Origin: AWTP1-13 sp963820375
GTDB taxonomy: Bacteria > Pseudomonadota > Alphaproteobacteria > Rhizobiales > Hyphomicrobiaceae
Assembly (NCBI GenBank): GCA_963820375.1
Contig: CAWFZX010000021.1
Span: 186,001-250,000 of the forward strand
DNA: 64,000 nt
Direction of reading: 5' to 3'
In this document: positions 51,791-58,748 of the stretch, piece by piece
How positions within the stretch are numbered: the first letter of the stretch is position 1
Layout of the letters: each line of letters begins with the position of its first letter
Made by a program: the position numbers and the translations under genes
The notes under the pieces: model-generated
Database searches by the model: none
Seen by the model: the letters and a program-made list of their open reading frames with translations, nothing else
Told to the model about the DNA's origin: nothing

Positions 51791-52708
51791 TCAGACCTTC
51801 TCGACCTCGGGCTTGCCCAGCAGGCCTGAGGGCAAGAATACCAGGGTGACGGCCAGAATGGAGAAGGTGGCGACGTCTTTGTAGTCGATGGAAAAGTAGG
51901 CCGACCACAAGGTTTCGATGAGGCCGATCAGCAGACCACCCAAAACCGCCCCGGGCAGGGAGCCAATGCCGCCCAGTACCGCGGCGGTAAAGGCCTTGAC
52001 GCCCGGAACGAAACCGTCGCTGAAGCTGACGACACCATAGTAGATCATGAACAGGAGACCGGCGACGGCGGCCAGCGCGGCCCCCATCACGAAGGTGAGC
52101 GAGATGGTCTTGTCGACATCGATACCGAGCAGCGCCGCCATCCGCTGGTCCTGTTCGCAGGCGCGCTGCGCCCGGCCCAGCGAGGTGCGCTGCACGACGT
52201 ACCAAAATGCCGCCAGCAGTACCGCCGTGACGACGACGATCAGGATCTGTTTGTCGGACAGCGTGACGGCGTAATTCTCGCCTTCATGCAGGGTCAGGAC
52301 GGTTCCCAAAAAAGATGGCACCGGCTTATTGCGGGGACCCTGCGTCACCTGCACCAGATTGGAGAGGAAGATCGACATGCCGATCGCCGAAATCAGCGGC
52401 GCCAACCGGAAAGAGCCGCGTAGGGGCCGGTAGGCCAGGCGCTCGATCGCCCACGCCCACAGCGAGGTGAGCAGCATGCCGAGCACGAGCACGATCAGGA
52501 GCGCCAGGACAAGCGAGCCGAAGCCCAGGATCTGGGTCAGCGCTAACAGGAAGATGAGGGCAATGAAGGTCGAGAGCATGAACACGTCGCCATGGGCGAA
52601 GTTCACCATGCCGATGATGCCAAACACCATGGTGTAGCCGATGGCGATGAGCCCGTAGATGGAGCCCAGCGTCACGCCGTTGATGAGCTGCTGAAAGAAG
52701 TATTCCAT
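51791..52708 (-). CDS. livH: branched-chain amino acid ABC transporter permease LivH
   Basis: 305-residue permease, first gene of the livHMGF-DUF6867 operon. Eight hydrophobic segments. Marks: 'QQLINGVTLGSIYGLIAIGY', 'GMVNFAHGDVFMLSTF', the 'RAQRACEQDQRMAALLGID' EAA loop and 'AFTAAVLGGIGSLPGAVLGG'. The start ATG at 52708 opens with the usual family N-terminus. A dual-CDGSH gene lies upstream, about 150 bases away, on the same strand. Confidence 0.96.
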   Translation of the reverse strand: MEYFFQQLINGVTLGSIYGLIAIGYTMVFGIIGMVNFAHGDVFMLSTFIALIFLLALTQILGFGSLVLALLIVLVLGMLLTSLWAWAIERLAYRPLRGSFRLAPLISAIGMSIFLSNLVQVTQGPRNKPVPSFLGTVLTLHEGENYAVTLSDKQILIVVVTAVLLAAFWYVVQRTSLGRAQRACEQDQRMAALLGIDVDKTISLTFVMGAALAAVAGLLFMIYYGVVSFSDGFVPGVKAFTAAVLGGIGSLPGAVLGGLLIGLIETLWSAYFSIDYKDVATFSILAVTLVFLPSGLLGKPEVEKV

Positions 52709-52860
52709 GCCGCTCGCCTGCCTTTTCCCCGAGTCGCCCCTGGGGCAAGCTAGCAGACCCGTTTGCCGGGCGTCACCTTGCTATGTCGCTCAGACGGCCG
52801 GTTTGCTGCCGGCCGGCGACCGCCGGGCAGGCTTGCCGAGGCAGCGGCCGTCAACCGCAC

Positions 52861-53103
52861 TCAGAGCATGTTATGGGTGCCGTCGCAGAAGGGCTGATCG
52901 TCGGTCCCCTTGCAGCCGCAAAGGTTTACGGTACCGCTGGCCGCGGCAATGAAGCGCAGCGGCTGAAGGCTCGTCAGCTTATGGGAGCCATCGCAGAACG
53001 GCTGCTTTGCCGAGCGCCCACAAGTGCACCAGAAATAGGCCTTCCCTTCCACCAGCTCAACCTGATAGGGGCCCTTTTGGGCGCAGATCGGCTCGTCGGA
53101 CAT
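52861..53103 (-). CDS. dual CDGSH iron-sulfur protein
   Basis: 80 residues, two CDGSH [2Fe-2S] motifs: 'CTCGRSAKQPFCDGSH' (mitoNEET-like with three Cys and one His) and 'CGCKGTDDQPFCDGTH'. Each supplies Cys3-His1 ligands. The length and two-motif layout match MiNT/CISD3-type bacterial proteins. Role is uncertain; redox, cluster or thiol chemistry are all possible. It follows soxZ by 80 bases on the same strand. The ATG at 53103 is preceded by TGAGG. A longer frame to 53187 exists but overlaps soxZ. Confidence 0.9.
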   Translation of the reverse strand: MSDEPICAQKGPYQVELVEGKAYFWCTCGRSAKQPFCDGSHKLTSLQPLRFIAAASGTVNLCGCKGTDDQPFCDGTHNML

Positions 53104-53183
53104 CCTCACCTCGGTAAGCCGCAGTAGGGCAGCCCTGAGCGCACGCGCCGGCGGGCTATGGGCCGGGGCGGCAGCCGGCCGCG

Positions 53184-53504
53184 TCACGTGACATTGAGTT
53201 TTATCTTCTCGACGATTTTGTTGCCGCCATCCTCCACCCAGGTGAACTCGAACTCGCCCGGGCCTGGCACCTTCATGAAGAAGGATAGATACGGGTTGGC
53301 GGAGATGCCCGCCTGCAGATCCGCCCTGAACACCTCGTTGCCGGCAAAACTCGCAGAAAAGAAATTGATGATACTGCGGGGGATGGTCTTGCCGTCGGGG
53401 TCTTTGCGCTGACCGGTCTCCATGACGTGCGAGATCAAGGTCTTGATCTCGATGAGATCGCCCGCCTTGGCAGCGTCGGGCAGCTTTACGCGCGGCTTGT
53501 TCAT
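53184..53504 (-). CDS. soxZ: sulfur carrier complex protein SoxZ
   Basis: 106 residues. Forms a heterodimer with SoxY and presents its sulfur-carrying tail to the Sox enzymes. Signature stretches: 'KPRVKLPDAAKAGDLIEIKT', 'LISHVMETGQRKDPDGKTIP', 'FFSASFAGNEVFRADLQAG' and 'FTWVEDGGNKIVEKIKL', all typical. The ATG at 53504 is preferred, with GAGGGAGA seven bases before; an ATG two codons earlier is too close to the ribosome-binding site. It is 16 bases after soxY. Confidence 0.95.
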   Translation of the reverse strand: MNKPRVKLPDAAKAGDLIEIKTLISHVMETGQRKDPDGKTIPRSIINFFSASFAGNEVFRADLQAGISANPYLSFFMKVPGPGEFEFTWVEDGGNKIVEKIKLNVT

Positions 53505-53520
53505 CGCCATTCTCCCTCGG

Positions 53521-53994
53521 CTAACCGCCGCAGCCACCGATCGTGACCTTTACGGTGCGTCGCCCGAGCAGGAATTTACCGTCGCTGAGCTCGGCAAGCC
53601 CGATCACCTCCTGGGTTCGCGCAAGACGCATGCGGCTGGCTGCCGAGGCCTTGCCCGACAACGGCGTGAAACGGAAGGTGGCAACGCCGGGCTGGGGGTT
53701 TTCGGTGGCGATGACATGGATGGCCTTGACGTAGTCGCTGGCCGTCATCGGGCTCTCCACGGACACTGTCAGGGGCACGGTGTTGCCGTTCTCGGCAATC
53801 TCGGGCAACTCCAGCGTCACCTTCCCCTCTACGGGCTTGGCGTCGCCGACCAAATTCTTCAAGGCCTGCTGCCAGGCCGGCTCGGCGCCCTGCGCGCCCA
53901 GCGGTGCGGCCGAGGCCGGCAGCAATGCCATCGCCACGGCGCCGGCCGCGAATTCCCGGCGATCCAGCAACGGGGTCTTGGTGGGGTGCTTCAT
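53521..53994 (-). CDS. soxY: sulfur carrier protein SoxY
   Basis: 157 residues. The cysteine of the C-terminal GGCGG (Cys155) carries the sulfur intermediates. A Tat leader (LDRREFAAGAVAMALLP) precedes the Ig-like SoxY domain, with 'LELPEIAENGNTVPLTVSVE' and 'FTPLSGKASAASRMRLAR'. The export of SoxYZ by Tat in other organisms fits the RR leader here and the lack of a leader on SoxZ. It is the first gene of a probable soxY-soxZ-CDGSH unit. It is divergent from the flavoprotein gene. Confidence 0.95.
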   Translation of the reverse strand: MKHPTKTPLLDRREFAAGAVAMALLPASAAPLGAQGAEPAWQQALKNLVGDAKPVEGKVTLELPEIAENGNTVPLTVSVESPMTASDYVKAIHVIATENPQPGVATFRFTPLSGKASAASRMRLARTQEVIGLAELSDGKFLLGRRTVKVTIGGCGG

Positions 53995-54380
53995 CTCGAA
54001 TCCCTAATGCCGACGCGCAACACATAAGCCCTGCGCCGGCTTTGCCAAGGGCCGGCCGACAGTGCTGGTGCTCGCCTGTAGTATGCCCGCAACTGCCCGC
54101 GCAATCCACACTCAAGCGTGTTTGCCGTGCGGTGGCATGGCGCCTTTGCGGCCTCGCCAGATTGCGCCATACTTGCCAACGCGAACGCGGGCGGGCGTTT
54201 TGCGATCGACAGACCTGTCAGGGGAATGGCCGGGTGGGGTTTACCCTCCCGGCAAATCCGGGCCATGGCCTGCGACGGTCCGCTTGCCTGACGGTCGCCA
54301 AATCGACAGCTCCGGCGCGACCGTCCGTGATCGATCCAAGAGCGTCGATCCAGGAGTGTCGTTGGAGCAAGGTGGGGCAG
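53995..54380. other. divergent intergenic region between soxY and the flavoprotein
   Basis: 386 bases. Probably carries the promoters of both sides. A 14-base tandem repeat lies at 54331-54358. No cytochrome gene is visible where soxE/fccA might be expected. No regulator gene is here. Confidence 0.6.
54331..54358. repeat. tandem 14-base repeat ahead of the flavoprotein gene
   Basis: TCGATCCAAGAGCG and TCGATCCAGGAGTG are adjacent and agree in 12 of 14 positions. They end 22 bases before the start at 54381, where an operator could sit. Confidence 0.6.
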
Positions 54381-55694
54381 ATGATTTCGCGGCGGGGTTT
54401 TACACGGCTTATGGGAGGGGCAGGCGCGGGGGCGCTCACCGTGGGGTCATGGACGACGTTTGCCATCGCCGAACGGGCGCCTCGTGTCGTGATCGTCGGC
54501 GGCGGGGCCGGTGGGGCGACGGTGGCGCACCATCTCAAGATGGCAGCGTCCCAGCTCGATGTAACGCTGATCGAAACCAGGCAGATCTACAGCTCCGCAT
54601 TCTTTTCCAACCTCTACCTCGGTGGTTTGCGCCCCCTGGAATCCTTCAACCACAGTTATGTGGCCTTGCAGCGCCTTGGCGTGAAGGTGGTGCATGACTT
54701 GGCGACGGACGTCGACAGCACACGCAGGACCGTGAAGACACGCGGCGGGCGCACCTACGGTTATGAGCGCCTGGTGTTGGCGCCGGGCATTGCCATCAAG
54801 TATGGGTCGATCGGCGGCTACTCGCACGAAGCGGCCCGAGCGATGCCGCATGCCTACACCACCAACCCGGCCGGCAATCGCAATTTGAAGCGCCAGCTAC
54901 AGGCCATGCGCGATGGCGGCACCGTCGTCATCGCCGCGCCGAACAACCCCTACCGCTGTCCGCCCGCACCTTATGAGCGCGCCTGCATGATCGCGCATTA
55001 CCTCAAGGCCAGAAAACCCAAGTCGAAGCTCGTCATCCTTGATGCCAAGAAGAGCTTTGCCAAGCAGAGCCTGTTCATCGAGGCCTTTGAACGGCACTAC
55101 CAGGGTATCATCGAGCTCAATCTGAGCACCGAAATCGACGACTTTTCGCTCGCCGGCGTCGACCCCAAGAGCAAAGAAGTCATCACCAGGGCGAACCAGC
55201 GTGTGAAGGCCGACGTCGCCAATATCATCCCGGCGCAGCGGACCGGCGACATCGCCGTGCGGGCCGGCTGCGCGGACGGCGACTGGTGCCCCATCGATCC
55301 CGGCAACTTCGCCTCACGGAGGGTCAACGACATTTACGTGCTGGGGGATGCCGCCGTCGCCGCAGACATGCCAAAGTCGGCGTTTGCCGCCAACAGCCAG
55401 GCAAGGGTGGTGGCCAAAGACATTCTCGCGCACCTGGTCGGGAAGGAGGAATTTCCAGCGCGCTATCGCAATACCTGTTGGTCTTGGCTCGCACCCGATG
55501 ACGTCGTCAAGCTGGGGGCCGACTATGCCCCCAAGGACGGTAAGCTCGAGGCCTCTGGGGAGGTCATGTCAGCGCCCGGCGAGGCCGAGGACGTGCGCCG
55601 GCAGGCTGCTCTGGAAAGCCTCGACTGGCATGACGAGATCACCACTGACATGTTTGCCAGGCCCCAGCGCGGGGCCAACGCCAACAGCCGATAG
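54381..55694 (+). CDS. flavocytochrome c sulfide dehydrogenase-type flavoprotein (SoxF/FccB)
   Basis: 437-residue periplasmic flavoprotein that oxidises sulfide to sulfur or acts with SoxYZ as SoxF. The leader 'ISRRGFTRLMGGAGAGALTV' is a Tat signal. FAD motif 'RVVIVGGGAGGATVAHHLK' at about 35-53. The redox cysteines expected in this family are seen in 'NPYRCPPAPYERACM' and 'DGDWCPIDPGNF'. The C-terminal 'FCSD' region includes 'RYRNTCWSWLAPDDVVKLGA'. The ATG at 54381 is preceded by GGTGGGG. No cytochrome subunit gene adjoins it, so its electron partner is not in this locus. Confidence 0.9.
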   Translation: MISRRGFTRLMGGAGAGALTVGSWTTFAIAERAPRVVIVGGGAGGATVAHHLKMAASQLDVTLIETRQIYSSAFFSNLYLGGLRPLESFNHSYVALQRLGVKVVHDLATDVDSTRRTVKTRGGRTYGYERLVLAPGIAIKYGSIGGYSHEAARAMPHAYTTNPAGNRNLKRQLQAMRDGGTVVIAAPNNPYRCPPAPYERACMIAHYLKARKPKSKLVILDAKKSFAKQSLFIEAFERHYQGIIELNLSTEIDDFSLAGVDPKSKEVITRANQRVKADVANIIPAQRTGDIAVRAGCADGDWCPIDPGNFASRRVNDIYVLGDAAVAADMPKSAFAANSQARVVAKDILAHLVGKEEFPARYRNTCWSWLAPDDVVKLGADYAPKDGKLEASGEVMSAPGEAEDVRRQAALESLDWHDEITTDMFARPQRGANANSR

Positions 55695-55966
55695 GCCCTG
55701 GTCTGGCGGGCGCTGCCGCCGTGGCAATGTGCCCGCCCGGCGGCCGTTGCAGACCCTGGCGGCCGGCGTGGCCGCGCCAAGCTCCAGCGCCGGCGAGCCC
55801 GGGCCGCCGGCCGACCAGGCGGCACCCCTCCCCTCCCCTCGGGAGGCGGCCGGCTGGCGCCATTTCCCCCGTGGCCCGCCGCAGGTGCTGCCGCGGCAGG
55901 ACAGGGCTGGCCCCGCCTGAGGTGGGCAAAACCACAAAGCTCCGGCGCGGCGCGACCCTGATGGCT

Positions 55967-55995
55967 TTGGCTGAAAAAAGCGAAAGCGCTATACT
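55967..55995 (+). promoter_or_regulatory. distal sigma-70 promoter for fadE
   Basis: TTGGCT at 55967-55972 and TATACT at 55990-55995, exactly 17 bases apart. It would give a leader of about 235 bases before fadE. Confidence 0.5.
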
Positions 55996-56204
55996 GGCTA
56001 TACCGAAAAGGAACGACCTGCTTCATAACCTGGGTGTGAGAGGTTTTCCCGAGCAAGCCGCGACAGGGCGTCCGAAACGACAGCTGCGACAAGGCCCGGG
56101 CAGAGCCGCACGGCGCGGGGTCGCGCCTCCCGCAGAGCCAGGCCGAGGCTCGGCCGGCGGGGTCAGGGGCGTTGCGGGGTCAAGGGCGTTGCAACGTCAG
56201 GCTT

Positions 56205-56213
56205 TGGTATAAT
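56205..56213 (+). promoter_or_regulatory. proximal extended -10 promoter for fadE
   Basis: TGGTATAAT: a perfect TATAAT at 56208-56213 preceded by TG one base upstream. It would start transcription about 17 bases before the fadE ATG. The -35 is weak, as extended -10 promoters allow. Confidence 0.6.
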
Positions 56214-56236
56214 TTATCGAGAGGCTGGAGGCCACA

Positions 56237-58738
56237 ATGGCGGAGTTCGTGTTCCTCGTTCTCTGCATGGCGGGTGTTTTCGTCCTGGCCATGCATCGGG
56301 CGCCGCTCTGGGCCTGGGCCGCCGCGCTTGCCGGCGCAACCGTGATCTGGCAGACCGGCCTTCTGCATGGCGACTTCGAGGAGCCGACCTTTGGCGTTCT
56401 GGGCCTGCTGGCCTGGGTGCCGGTGGCGATCCTCGCCGGCATGGCGATCCCTGCCGTGCGGCGCGCCGCTTTGATCGAGCCGGTGTTTCGCACCATTAAG
56501 GGTGTTTTGCCCAAGGTTTCTGCCACCGAGCAGGAAGCCCTTGACGCCGGCACCATCGGCTTTGATGCGGAACTTTTTTCCGGCACGCCCGATTGGCAAA
56601 AGCTGCGCGACGTTCCCCCTATCACTCTGACCGAGGAGGAGAAGGCATTCCTTGATGGGCCGACGAGCGAGCTTTGCCGCAGGGTGAACGACTGGGCCAT
56701 TCGCCACAACCTCAAGGAAATCCCGGCGGAGGCGTGGGCTTTTGTCAAGCAGCACGGCTTCCTCGGCATGCTGATTTCCAAACAGCACGGTGGGCTCGGC
56801 TTCTCGCCGCAAGCCCAATCGCTGGTGCTTGGCCGCATTGCTTCGCGTTCCCCAGACGTCTGTACGCTGGTGATGGTGCCGAATTCGCTCGGCCCCGGCG
56901 AACTGATCGAAAAGTACGGCACCCCCGAGCAGAAGCGGCACTACCTGCCGCGTCTTGCCAAGGGCATCGAGGTTCCCTGCTTTGCCCTGACCGGTCCCAC
57001 CTCCGGTTCTGACGCCGCCACCATGCGCGATGTCGGTTACGTCACCAAGGGTCGCCACGAAGGCAAAGAGGTGATCGGCATCAGAGCCTCCTGGGAAAAG
57101 CGCTATATCACGCTGGCACCGCAGGCGACGCTGGTTGGCCTCGCCATGCGCTTGATCGATCGCGAAAACCTGCTGGGCCGCGGCGAAGAGCTGGGCATTA
57201 CCGTCGTGCTCGTACCTGCCGATCATCCGGGCGTTGAGATCGGTCGCCGCCATCTGCCGAGCGGCGCCGCCTTCCCGAACGGACCGGTCTCGGGACATGA
57301 CGTGTTCATCCCCATCGACTGGGTGATCGGTGGCGAGAAGCTGGTGGGGCAGGGCTGGCGCATGCTGATGGAGTGCCTCGCCGCCGGCCGCTCCATTTCG
57401 CTGCCGTCATCGGCTGCGGCCGGCGCCAAATCGCTGCTGCGCAATGCCAGCGCCTATGCCCGCATTCGCAAACAATTCGACCTGCCGATCGGCAAGATGG
57501 AAGGGTTACAAGAACCGCTGGCGCGCATGGTTGAGAATGCCTATGCGATCGAAGCGGCGCGTGCGGTGACGGCTGCCATGGTCAGCCGCGGTGAGAAGCC
57601 CTCAGTGCTGTCCGCGATCATGAAGTATCAGACCACCGAGCGCATGCGCCGGTCGCTCAACGACGCCATGGATCTGCATGGCGGTCGGGCGATCTGCGAT
57701 GGACCCGCCAACTATCTGCAGTCGGCCTATCAGATGATGCCGGTCGCCATTACGGTCGAAGGTGCCAATATTCTTACGCGCTCGCTGATTACCTTTGCGC
57801 AGGGTGCCTTGCGCTCGCATCCTTATCTCTACCAGGAGATTCAGGCGTGCCAGGATGACAACCCGCAACGCGGGCTGGCTCAGTTCGAGGCCGCATTCGG
57901 CGGCCACGTGGCATTTTCGCTGGCGAACACGTTCGGCGCCCTGTTCCACAACATCACATTCGGCCTGTTCGGCAGTGTGCCCGAAAAGGCCTATGGGACT
58001 GCCGAATGGTATCGGCAGCTGTGGCGGGCGGCGCGCAACTTTGCCTTCGTCGCCGATCTGACCGTCGCGGTGCTGGGTGGCGGCCTAAAGATCAAACAGA
58101 AATTGACCGGCCGGCTGGCCGACGCCCTGTCGGAGCTCTATTTTCTTGCCTGTGTAATCAAGCGCTACGAAGATGATGCCAAGCCGGCCAACGACCGCCA
58201 GATCGTGGCGCTGTGCGCCCGCAACGGGCTCTATCGCTGCCAGGAAGCGCTGCGGGGCGTCATTGACAACTTCCCGGTCGCCCCGGTGCGCTGGTTCATG
58301 CGCGCCGTCGTGTTTCCGTTCGGGAGCCACTACAAGCCTGCTCCGGATTGGCTGGGGCATCAGGTGGCGGAGCTGGTGCTGCGGCCGGGCGAAGTGCGCG
58401 ATCGTCTCACGCGATGCATTTTTGTCTCGCACAACCCGAACGACCCGACCGGTCTGTTGGAGGTGACGTTTGCCAAGGCGGTCGAGGCCGAGGCTGCTGA
58501 AAAGAAGCTCGACCGGGCGGTTCGTGCCGGCATCGTGCGGCGTGTCCACGGCAACGATTGGATCGGCGAGGCCGTCGTCAAGAAGGTGTTGACCGAGACC
58601 GAGGGGCAGATGCTGCGCGAATTGGAAAAGTTGACGGCACGCGCCATCGCCGTCGACGATTTCGATCCGGCCGAGGTACGCCCCAATTACATGACGCCCG
58701 GCCACAATGCGCGGGCGATGCGGAGTGCGGCGGAGTGA
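56237..58738 (+). CDS. fadE: FadE-type acyl-CoA dehydrogenase
   Basis: First step of fatty-acid beta-oxidation: oxidises acyl-CoA to trans-2-enoyl-CoA. 833 residues. Like E. coli FadE it has an N-terminal membrane-anchor stretch (two hydrophobic segments, about 4-75) and then the acyl-CoA dehydrogenase core (about 110-560), with 'GFLGMLISKQHGGLGFSPQA', 'LTGPTSGSDAATM' and 'IGKMEGLQEPLARMVEN'. The C-terminal part (about 600-810) is the FadE-specific extension. The ATG at 56237 follows GAGGCTGGAGG. The gene leads a same-strand run with the fadJ-like gene 10 bases on, and fadI. Confidence 0.95.
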   Translation: MAEFVFLVLCMAGVFVLAMHRAPLWAWAAALAGATVIWQTGLLHGDFEEPTFGVLGLLAWVPVAILAGMAIPAVRRAALIEPVFRTIKGVLPKVSATEQEALDAGTIGFDAELFSGTPDWQKLRDVPPITLTEEEKAFLDGPTSELCRRVNDWAIRHNLKEIPAEAWAFVKQHGFLGMLISKQHGGLGFSPQAQSLVLGRIASRSPDVCTLVMVPNSLGPGELIEKYGTPEQKRHYLPRLAKGIEVPCFALTGPTSGSDAATMRDVGYVTKGRHEGKEVIGIRASWEKRYITLAPQATLVGLAMRLIDRENLLGRGEELGITVVLVPADHPGVEIGRRHLPSGAAFPNGPVSGHDVFIPIDWVIGGEKLVGQGWRMLMECLAAGRSISLPSSAAAGAKSLLRNASAYARIRKQFDLPIGKMEGLQEPLARMVENAYAIEAARAVTAAMVSRGEKPSVLSAIMKYQTTERMRRSLNDAMDLHGGRAICDGPANYLQSAYQMMPVAITVEGANILTRSLITFAQGALRSHPYLYQEIQACQDDNPQRGLAQFEAAFGGHVAFSLANTFGALFHNITFGLFGSVPEKAYGTAEWYRQLWRAARNFAFVADLTVAVLGGGLKIKQKLTGRLADALSELYFLACVIKRYEDDAKPANDRQIVALCARNGLYRCQEALRGVIDNFPVAPVRWFMRAVVFPFGSHYKPAPDWLGHQVAELVLRPGEVRDRLTRCIFVSHNPNDPTGLLEVTFAKAVEAEAAEKKLDRAVRAGIVRRVHGNDWIGEAVVKKVLTETEGQMLRELEKLTARAIAVDDFDPAEVRPNYMTPGHNARAMRSAAE

Positions 58739-58748
58739 GGCAAGCATC

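Larger units (their letters stand above)
55695..56236. other. long leader region of fadE
   Basis: 542 bases without a convincing gene; the left half is GC-rich and repetitive-looking. It holds two promoters for fadE: one at 55967-55995 and one just before the gene at 56205-56213. No other element was recognised. Confidence 0.6.

Noticed and set aside
52795..52815. CGGCCGG/CCGGCCG hairpin after the CDGSH gene as its terminator.
   Set aside because: Seven-base stem without a T-run in the right direction; GC-rich DNA gives such repeats by chance.
54062..54300. Possible broken cytochrome (fccA/soxE) upstream of the flavoprotein, hinted by ACLPCGG in one frame.
   Set aside because: The heme motif needs CxxCH. 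Here the last position is Gly, and the rest shows no cytochrome likeness.
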